Below are positions 6,541 through 12,166 of a stretch of DNA of 12,166 nt, in pieces. The first letter of the stretch is position 1. Each line of letters opens with the position of its first letter. This DNA is from Deltaproteobacteria bacterium. GTDB lineage: Bacteria > Myxococcota_A > Polyangia > JAAYKL01. The notes beneath the pieces were generated by a model. It had not been told where the DNA came from. It searched no databases and was given only the letters and a program-made list of their open reading frames with translations. The stretch spans positions 1 through 12,166 of the forward strand of contig JAABTR010000272.1 in assembly GCA_011389755.1 (NCBI GenBank). Direction: 5' to 3'. The position numbers and the translations under genes are program-made.

Positions 6541-9303
6541 CTACCTGAGCTCGATCACCTCGACCTCGCCGAGCTCGAGCGCTTCTAGGGAGGGCTTTAT
6601 CTTTTCGACGTCACCCACGACGACCCAGATCATGTTGTCCGGCCGGAGCATCGCCGCGGCGCCCGCCGACAGATCGCCCAAGGTCTGGGCCTCGATCTGG
6701 CCCGGGTAGGTCTCGTAGTAGTCATCGGGCAGGCCGAAGCGGATAATCTCCGAGATGGAGTCGCCCACCGCCGACATGGTCTCCCATCGACCGGGCAGCT
6801 CGAGCACTTTGTTTTTTCGGACCTTTGTGAGCTCGTCCTGCGTGACCGGTTTAGGACCGAGCACCCCCCGGATCTCCAAGAGGATCTCCGAGACCGACTC
6901 CGCGGTCTTGTCCGACTGCACGGAGCCGTAAACGAAAAACGGCCTGTCGCCTTGCGAATCGAGGATGACAGAGCGCGCGCCGTAGGACCAGTGCTTGTCT
7001 TCTCTCAGGTTCATGTTGATCCGCGAGGTGAAGCTCGCCCCCAAAACGTGGTTCATCATCGACAAGGCGATGTCCCGCTCATCCGACTTGGGCAGCGCGG
7101 TGTGACCCGCGATGATCAGCGACTGGAGCGCACCTGGGCGATCGATGAGGTAGAGCTTCGATTTCTTCAAGGGGGGAGCCGGCGCGATGTCCTTGCCGGC
7201 GACCGGCGCGTCGGGCCAGTCCTTAAACACCTTCTCGATTCTCGGCCTTATCTCCTCGAGGGTCGTGTCGCCGACCACAACCAGCTTGGCGTTACCCGGT
7301 CGCAGCCAGGTGCCCTTGAACGCCACGAGGTCGTCCCGGGTGAGCGAGCTCACCGTGCCCGGGTAGCCCGAGCCCGTGTACGGGATGCCGTAGGGGTGGT
7401 CCTCGCCATAGAGCAACACGGGGAAGACGCGGAGGGCCATCGTCACAGGTCGCGCTTTCTCCTGCTCGATCCCGGCGAGCTGCTGCTTCTTCAAGCGCTC
7501 GAGCTCATTTTGTGGAAACGCCGGGCTTATGACCACGTCGGCCAGCAGGTCGAGCGACGGCTCCAGGTTGTCCTTGAGGGCTGACAAAGAGACGAAGGAC
7601 TGGTCCAGGTTGGACCCCGAGGAGAGCTCGGCGCCGAGCCTGGCCAGCTCATCGCTGATCTCGAGGGCAGAGCGATTGGCCGTGCCCTCGTCGAGCATGT
7701 TCATCGCCAATTTGGCGGTGCCGGCCGCTCCGTCTTTGTCCGCAGCGTAGCCCGCGTCGAAGATGAGGTCGAACAAAACCACCGGAACCGAGTGCCACTC
7801 GGCCACCACGAGCTCCACACCGCTCGAGAGCGTGGCGCGCTCGATCTTGGGGAACTTCGTCGTCGCAGCGTCTCCCATCGCCGGCAGCTCAGACCGCGCG
7901 GCACCGTCCGGCTTAGCCTTGAAACGCGGGAAGGGGCGCACCTCCAGCGCGTACTGACCGCTGGTGAGCCATGTCGCCGCGCTTTTTTGCAGATCAGAGG
8001 CGGTGGCCGCCCGGACGCGCTCCAAGGTCACTTTGTAAAAGCCGGGATCGCCGGCGAGCACCTCGTTTTTGGCCAGCACATCCGATTTCCCCCCGAACCC
8101 TCCGATACGCTCGATGCCGCGGATGAATGAGGCGATGTACTCGGTCTTGGCCCGAAGCAGCTCATCTGCCTCCACACCGCCCTCGATCAGCCGCTCGAGC
8201 TCTTCGTCCAGGGCCCTCTCCACGAGGGACAGCTCCACATCGGGCTTGGCTGTGGCGATAATGAGGAACTGCCCGCCGATCTCCCGGTCGTCGTAGTAGA
8301 CATCCACCGACGTGGCGATCTGGTCTTCGTAGACGAGCCGCTTATAGAAACGAGACGATTTTCCATCGGCCAGAATCGACCTGAGCAGCTCGAGGTGGGC
8401 GGCGTCCGGCGTTCCCCAGGGGGCCACATTCCACTGCTTGTAGATCCTGGCCTGCGGTACGCGATCGTGGGTGACCTGCCGGCGATCCTCTTGTCTCTTT
8501 GCGACCCAGGTCTCGAACTTGGCAAGCGGCGGTCCCGGCGGGATATCGCCGAAGAACTTCTCGGCCTTGGCCCGCGCCGTCTCCACATCGATGTCGCCAG
8601 CCAGGACGACCACCGCGTTGGACGGCCCATAGTAGGTGTCGAACCACCCGTGGACATCCTCGAGCGACGCCGCGTCCAGGTCCTCCATCGAGCCGATCAC
8701 GGTCCAAGAGTAAGGGTGCGAGGCGGGATAGGTGGCCGGGGTCATCAGCTCCCAGGCCATGCCGTAGGGTTGGTTCTCGTACTGTCTCTTCTCGTTCTGC
8801 ACGACCCCGCGCTGCTCGTCGAGCTTGCCCTGATCGATAGCGCCTTTTAGGTGCCCCATGCGATCCGACTCCATCCAAAGAGCCACGTCGAGGGCGGGGG
8901 TGGGCACATTTTGAAAGTAGTTCGTCCTGTCCTCGCTCGTCGTGCCATTGAGATCCGTGGCGCCCACGCGCTCAAGGGGCTGAAAGTAGTCGTCGTTATA
9001 GTTCTCAGAGCCGTTGAACATCAGGTGCTCGAAGAGGTGGGCGAAGCCGGTGCGACCGGGTCGCTCATTCTTCGACCCCACGTGGTACCAGACGTTGACC
9101 GCCACGATGGGCGCCTTGTGATCCTCGTGGACGATCACGGTGAGCCCGTTGTCGAGGACGAACTTTGAATAGGGGATTTCGATGTCCTGGCCCAGCGAAA
9201 CCGTCGATTCTTCGGGGGCCTGGACACTCTTCGGCACGCTGCTGCCGCAGCCGAATGAGACCAGCGCCGCCACGACCGGAAAACAAAAAAAGACCCGTTT
9301 CAT
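6541..9303 (-). CDS. M16 (insulinase/pitrilysin-type) zinc peptidase, two M16 units fused, probable lipoprotein
   Basis: This is 920 residues from an ATG with AAGGAG 7 bases upstream. The N-terminus has a hydrophobic signal segment ending at G18-C19; the residues before the Cys (S-F-G) are a poor lipobox but a lipoprotein is still plausible. The first M16 unit (about 40-460) carries the inverted zinc motif H89-L-F-E92-H93 and the downstream glutamate E171 in the context VVQNEKRQ, so it is expected to be catalytic. The second unit (about 485-920) aligns at the same place with AKLAMNML, lacking all motif residues, and keeps the substrate-binding pair R767 and Y774 (LREDKHWSYG). An active half plus a closing inactive half is the normal pattern of this family, which encloses and degrades short unfolded peptides. 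It likely acts in the periplasm or at a membrane face. It is divergent from the Usp gene. Confidence 0.96.
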   Translation of the reverse strand: MKRVFFCFPVVAALVSFGCGSSVPKSVQAPEESTVSLGQDIEIPYSKFVLDNGLTVIVHEDHKAPIVAVNVWYHVGSKNERPGRTGFAHLFEHLMFNGSENYNDDYFQPLERVGATDLNGTTSEDRTNYFQNVPTPALDVALWMESDRMGHLKGAIDQGKLDEQRGVVQNEKRQYENQPYGMAWELMTPATYPASHPYSWTVIGSMEDLDAASLEDVHGWFDTYYGPSNAVVVLAGDIDVETARAKAEKFFGDIPPGPPLAKFETWVAKRQEDRRQVTHDRVPQARIYKQWNVAPWGTPDAAHLELLRSILADGKSSRFYKRLVYEDQIATSVDVYYDDREIGGQFLIIATAKPDVELSLVERALDEELERLIEGGVEADELLRAKTEYIASFIRGIERIGGFGGKSDVLAKNEVLAGDPGFYKVTLERVRAATASDLQKSAATWLTSGQYALEVRPFPRFKAKPDGAARSELPAMGDAATTKFPKIERATLSSGVELVVAEWHSVPVVLFDLIFDAGYAADKDGAAGTAKLAMNMLDEGTANRSALEISDELARLGAELSSGSNLDQSFVSLSALKDNLEPSLDLLADVVISPAFPQNELERLKKQQLAGIEQEKARPVTMALRVFPVLLYGEDHPYGIPYTGSGYPGTVSSLTRDDLVAFKGTWLRPGNAKLVVVGDTTLEEIRPRIEKVFKDWPDAPVAGKDIAPAPPLKKSKLYLIDRPGALQSLIIAGHTALPKSDERDIALSMMNHVLGASFTSRINMNLREDKHWSYGARSVILDSQGDRPFFVYGSVQSDKTAESVSEILLEIRGVLGPKPVTQDELTKVRKNKVLELPGRWETMSAVGDSISEIIRFGLPDDYYETYPGQIEAQTLGDLSAGAAAMLRPDNMIWVVVGDVEKIKPSLEALELGEVEVIELR

Positions 9304-9310
9304 GACTTTT

Positions 9311-9316
9311 CTCCTT
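9311..9316 (-). promoter_or_regulatory. Ribosome binding site of the M16 gene
   Basis: AAGGAG on the - strand, 7 bases before the ATG at 9303, fixes this start and thereby the signal peptide. Confidence 0.85.
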
Positions 9317-9417
9317 CATGCAGGTAGGTGCGGACCATAAAATACAAACAAACGAGAGGCAAACCGCTGGCTCCCGCCGCCGCACGACGGGGGACCGCGT
9401 CTTCTACGACACGACAC

Positions 9418-9424
9418 GGAGGAG
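9418..9424 (+). promoter_or_regulatory. Ribosome binding site deciding the Usp start
   Basis: GGAGGAG is followed by four bases and a GTG at 9429. The longer in-frame ATG at 9318 has no such site and would prepend 37 residues unlike any Usp N-terminus, whereas VKLIKKILLTTDFS is the standard first strand of the fold. Confidence 0.85.
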
Positions 9425-9428
9425 CAAA

Positions 9429-10577
9429 GTGAAACTCATCAAAAAAATCCTTCTCACCACCGACTTCAGCAAGGGAGCGGAGATCGCGACGCGGACCGCC
9501 TTGGGCCTTGCCGACAAACTCGGTGCCGAGGTCATCCCAATACATGTCTTGCCCGATTCTCTGGCCGAAGGGATCGACCGCGATGTCCTGATGAAGGCGG
9601 TGCGCGCCCGTTTTCGGGAGCTGACAAGCGAGCTCTCATCCCGCGGTGTCGTCGTCAAGGAACCGATCGTAGGGAGCGGGACCCCGTTTCTAGAGATCAC
9701 CGAGCAGGCGGATCTCATCGGGGCCGATCTCATCGTGCTGGGTGGAAGCGTGAACGCGGCGCATCGCGGTGACAGGATCGGCACGACCACATCCCGGGTT
9801 CTTAGAAACGCGCACAAACCGGTGTGGGTCGTGCCCCTAGATGGTGAGCCGATCCCCAAGAGCATCCTGTGCGCCGTCGATTTTTCCGACGGCACGAACC
9901 GAGTCATGCGCAACGCGACCCACCTGGCCAGAGCTCTCGGCGCGAAGCTGAGTTTTTTCACGGCGGTGCGACCGCTGTCCACGATGCTATCCTACTTGGA
10001 TTTCGACGTGGCCGGCGCCCCGGACGACCGCGCGCTGAAGGCCGCAAATGATGAGATGGAAAAGGCGCTCCAAAACCAAGACCTCTCGGGCATCGATTGG
10101 TCAAGCCAGGTTGTCTCAGGGGTCCCAGAAGACGCGATCGTCGAGGCCGTCGGTGCTCAAAGCAGCGATCTGCTCATTCTCGGGGCCACGGGAAAATCAC
10201 GGGCCAGGGCATTTCTCCTGGGGAGCGTCGCAGAGAAGGTCACGCGCCGGCTTCCGTGCTCAACGCTTTTAATAAGCGGCGAGGACGTCATTAAATTCTG
10301 TGTCGACTTTGAGACGACCGATGGGGAGCGCCTCTACAAACACGGCGTCGAGCTACTGAAACGGGGATTTTCCGAGGAAGCGGTCGCCGCGCTGGACCGC
10401 TGTCTGGTTCGCAATCCGTATCACGTGCCTGCGTGGGAATCCTTAGCCGCCGCTCACGAGCGCCTTGGAAACAAATCGCGCTCGAAATATGCGGCCGGCA
10501 AGGCCAAGGACATCTACGACAGCGTATGGAAGCAGCGCGTCGAAAATGAGATTCGAAGCCGAAAACGCGTTGATTGA
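9429..10577 (+). CDS. Tandem universal stress protein (UspA-UspA) with C-terminal TPR tail
   Basis: This is 382 residues from a GTG start. Usp domain 1 covers about 2-139 (KKILLTTDFS, then ADLIVLGG, then KPVWVVPL). Usp domain 2 covers about 142-286 (KSILCAVDFSDG, then SDLLILGATG, then CSTLLIS). Domain 2 has an exact nucleotide-binding motif G252-x2-G255-x9-G265-S266. In domain 1 the same positions read G105-x2-V108-x9-G118-T119, so the second glycine is lost. Residues of about 299-366 form two TPR-like helical pairs (LYKHGVELLKRGFSEEAVAAL, centred on G306 and A319; then PAWESLAAAHERLGN), followed by a basic tail. Usp proteins bind ATP or act as stress sensors and chaperones in the cytoplasm; the TPR tail suggests a protein partner. 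It is divergent from M16 and converges with M28 after 15 bases. Confidence 0.94.
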   Translation: MKLIKKILLTTDFSKGAEIATRTALGLADKLGAEVIPIHVLPDSLAEGIDRDVLMKAVRARFRELTSELSSRGVVVKEPIVGSGTPFLEITEQADLIGADLIVLGGSVNAAHRGDRIGTTTSRVLRNAHKPVWVVPLDGEPIPKSILCAVDFSDGTNRVMRNATHLARALGAKLSFFTAVRPLSTMLSYLDFDVAGAPDDRALKAANDEMEKALQNQDLSGIDWSSQVVSGVPEDAIVEAVGAQSSDLLILGATGKSRARAFLLGSVAEKVTRRLPCSTLLISGEDVIKFCVDFETTDGERLYKHGVELLKRGFSEEAVAALDRCLVRNPYHVPAWESLAAAHERLGNKSRSKYAAGKAKDIYDSVWKQRVENEIRSRKRVD

Positions 10578-10592
10578 GAGGGCGCCTCGCGC

Positions 10593-11840
10593 TCACGGCG
10601 AACCGAGCTTGTGCTCGATGACCGCCAAAGTGAGCTGCTCTACGAAGTCGACGCCGAAGACTATTTTTCTGTAGTCGAGATTCTCGGGTGTATCACTCAT
10701 CAGGTGGTAGTCCGGCGGCGCTCCGATTTGGGGATCGAAACAGGTAAAACAGACGCCGTCATAGCCGTTTTTGAGAACCGGACCGATGTCTGTGCCTCCG
10801 ACCGGAATGCTGAAACCTTCAACCTCTTTGAACCGGGGATCTTTCGCCGCGGTCCTGCCTATGACATCTTCGAGCCACTGAGGGATTGGTCGCTGCTTGA
10901 AGTCTCCGTCGCTCTCAATGAAACACAGCTTTTCGCCGGACAATCCGTCGAGCCCGATGAAGACGGTGTCACCGGGATCCCACTGCCTCTTTTTTTCCTT
11001 GGCAAGCGCGTGGGCCCCCCCGAGACTGCACTCCTCGCACCCCGTGACGACAAACACGAGCTCCACGTCGCGCGGTTTTTTCGCCACAAGGCGAGCAGCC
11101 AGAAGAGGTAGCGCCGCGCAGCCGCTGAGATCGTCATTGGCGCCGGGTACGATTTTGTTCTTTATGACCACCTGAAGATTGCCCAAAAACGCAAACAAGC
11201 TCGGGAGGGTCAGCGCCCACTCCCAGGGGCGCATGAGCGCCGCATAAGGGAGCGAGAAAAAACGAAGGACATCCAAGCCGGCCAAGGCGAACTGAGAGTA
11301 GATTGTTACGGCCAGCAAGTGTCTGAGCAGGTCAATTCTTTTGGGCAGCCCTTGTGAGTAAAATTTTATAAAAGCGGGATCAAACATTGGCCCAGTGAGC
11401 GCTGCATCCCCATGAGCCATAAATACGATGCGCAGTCTTGGTGAGCTCTGAGCAGGCGCCGTCGCGATTGTATTTTGAGAGGGTCTCCATTTCAGAAGGT
11501 GCCTCAAGGAGTACCCGCGCGTCGAAAACTCAGACAGGTACGATAACCCAACGGCGAGGTGACACAACAAGCCGGCCAGGGGATAGGTGCCTGAAAGCAA
11601 GGTGCCCAGCACCGTAACTCCGCCGTGGAGCGCCAAATTGGCGGCGAGGCTGTCGTTGGACTTAAACGTCTCTTCATGGACAGTGAGCCCCTGCCCTTCG
11701 AGTTCAGCTGCCAACAGCCGGTGAGCGCGCCGCTCATCATCGCTGGTGCCTTTTCGCTTCGGGCATTTGGCGACGATTCTCTCAATGAGCTCTTTTACGA
11801 AATTCTCTGGCGACTCTATGTCGGTTTTCGTCTGATTCAT
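10593..11840 (-). CDS. M28-family zinc peptidase with hydrophobic (membrane-type) insertions
   Basis: This is 415 residues from the ATG at 11840; a GTG two codons earlier (11846) abuts the upstream stop and is an alternative start. Neither has a strong ribosome site. All M28 metal and catalytic residues are recognisable: H143-G-D145, D236 in GANDDLSG, E269-E270 in GCEECS, D298 in GLDG, and H379 in DYHLMSDT. The order and local contexts match aminopeptidase-type M28 enzymes with two zinc ions. Two hydrophobic insertions interrupt the fold: about 69-102 before the first histidine, and about 174-226 between D145 and D236, where soluble M28 enzymes have only a short loop. A membrane-attached peptidase is therefore likely; substrate and facing side are unknown. 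There is no signal peptide. It is probably co-transcribed with the radical SAM gene just upstream. Confidence 0.9.
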   Translation of the reverse strand: MNQTKTDIESPENFVKELIERIVAKCPKRKGTSDDERRAHRLLAAELEGQGLTVHEETFKSNDSLAANLALHGGVTVLGTLLSGTYPLAGLLCHLAVGLSYLSEFSTRGYSLRHLLKWRPSQNTIATAPAQSSPRLRIVFMAHGDAALTGPMFDPAFIKFYSQGLPKRIDLLRHLLAVTIYSQFALAGLDVLRFFSLPYAALMRPWEWALTLPSLFAFLGNLQVVIKNKIVPGANDDLSGCAALPLLAARLVAKKPRDVELVFVVTGCEECSLGGAHALAKEKKRQWDPGDTVFIGLDGLSGEKLCFIESDGDFKQRPIPQWLEDVIGRTAAKDPRFKEVEGFSIPVGGTDIGPVLKNGYDGVCFTCFDPQIGAPPDYHLMSDTPENLDYRKIVFGVDFVEQLTLAVIEHKLGSP

Positions 11841-11846
11841 CTTCAC

Positions 11847-12166
11847 TCATTTGGAGATCGAGCCAGGGATAAGCAGTGAACCGGCTTCTTTTTTTTCGTA
11901 GGACTCGAAGTGAACCCGTTTCATGAAACGTCGAAAATTCAAATTGGAAAGCAGCGCCACGGGCTTGGGCAGATAGGGCCTGCCCCACAGCCTCTTGAAT
12001 ATTGACCTTATGCTGTAGACCCGGTCCCAAACGTGCCTCACACCTTCGCGCAGCTGCTCTGGTGTCATGTTTGCGGGCTGAAAGACCACGTTGTGGCCGT
12101 TGTACAAAGACCAGTCCCTGGTGAGCAATCTTCCCTGACTTTCGTATCTATCAAAAGCCGGGGTTC
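11847..12166 (-). CDS. C-terminal part of a B12-binding-type radical SAM protein (runs off right edge)
   Basis: The frame is open from the right edge to a TGA at 11847-11849, leaving about 106 residues. A TTG at 12128 is internal, since codons before it continue the protein (PAFDRYESQGRLL). The visible part carries the pattern GRLLTRDWSLYNGHNVVFQP then MTPEQLREGVRHVWDRVYS. As I recall, this is the region following the radical SAM core in many cobalamin-binding radical SAM proteins (the DUF4070-type tail, as in hopanoid methylases and many uncharacterised members). The Fe-S CxxxCxxC site and B12 domain would lie outside the window, so substrate class cannot be told. The TGA is immediately followed by the GTG start candidate of the M28 gene, suggesting coupled translation. 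Confidence 0.78.
   Translation of the reverse strand, partial: TPAFDRYESQGRLLTRDWSLYNGHNVVFQPANMTPEQLREGVRHVWDRVYSIRSIFKRLWGRPYLPKPVALLSNLNFRRFMKRVHFESYEKKEAGSLLIPGSISK

Larger units (their letters stand above)
9304..9428. promoter_or_regulatory. Divergent promoter region between M16 and Usp genes
   Basis: The 125 bases between the two start codons hold the M16 ribosome site (9311-9316) and the Usp ribosome site (9418-9424). The only AT-rich block, about 9335-9352, must serve as or lie beside promoter elements for one or both genes. On the + strand it contains TAAAAT (9338-9343). No confident -35 box or operator was found on either strand. Confidence 0.45.

Noticed and set aside
10578..10592. 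Terminator between the convergent Usp and M28 genes
   Set aside because: The gap is 15 bases. A GGCGCC palindrome is present but there is no usable stem with a T-run.
11782..12030. 82-residue - strand frame overlapping the radical SAM tail
   Set aside because: It overlaps a frame with a clear family pattern and shows no domain of its own.

Overview
The window looks like chromosomal DNA from a GC-rich Gram-negative bacterium of the old deltaproteobacterial group (Myxococcota or Bradymonadota-like). That placement is an inference. It rests on a giant TPR protein with a C-terminal domain I recall from myxobacterial TPR proteins, an Asp/Ser/Gly-rich surface lipoprotein stalk, a fused M16 lipoprotein protease and a B12-type radical SAM protein. 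I see no rRNA, tRNA, CRISPR array, transposase, integrase or phage gene. Gene density is high, and the largest gene-free stretch is 184 bases.

Layout, left to right. (1) The 3' part of a secreted-type PD40 beta-propeller protein (+, enters from the left edge). (2) After a 184-base leader with a 12-base palindrome, a 1292-residue TPR protein (+) ending in a non-TPR domain. (3) Convergent with it, a lipoprotein (-) with an acidic stalk, two fibronectin type III domains and a PPC-like beta domain. (4) Upstream of that on the same strand, separated by a hairpin-plus-T-run terminator, a 920-residue two-half M16 zinc peptidase (-). (5) Divergent from M16 across 125 bases, a tandem universal-stress protein with a C-terminal TPR tail (+). 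(6) Convergent with it (15-base gap), an M28 zinc peptidase with hydrophobic insertions (-). (7) Directly upstream of M28, its stop codon touching the first possible M28 start, the C-terminal end of a B12-type radical SAM protein (-, runs off the right edge).

Four annotated starts (TPR, lipoprotein, Usp, M28) lie inside the longest open frames. Shine-Dalgarno matches, the lipobox or start-codon choice support the inner starts.

Working together: the PD40 protein, FnIII lipoprotein and M16 protease point to the cell envelope, and the TPR and Usp-TPR proteins look cytoplasmic. The radical SAM and M28 genes are probably co-transcribed. Nothing shows that the whole window forms one pathway, and I found no clear defence or mobile system. 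The most unusual items are the M28 catalytic domain split by hydrophobic insertions, the Usp-Usp-TPR fusion with one damaged ATP motif, and the TPR protein's C-terminal domain, which may be a dead zincin.
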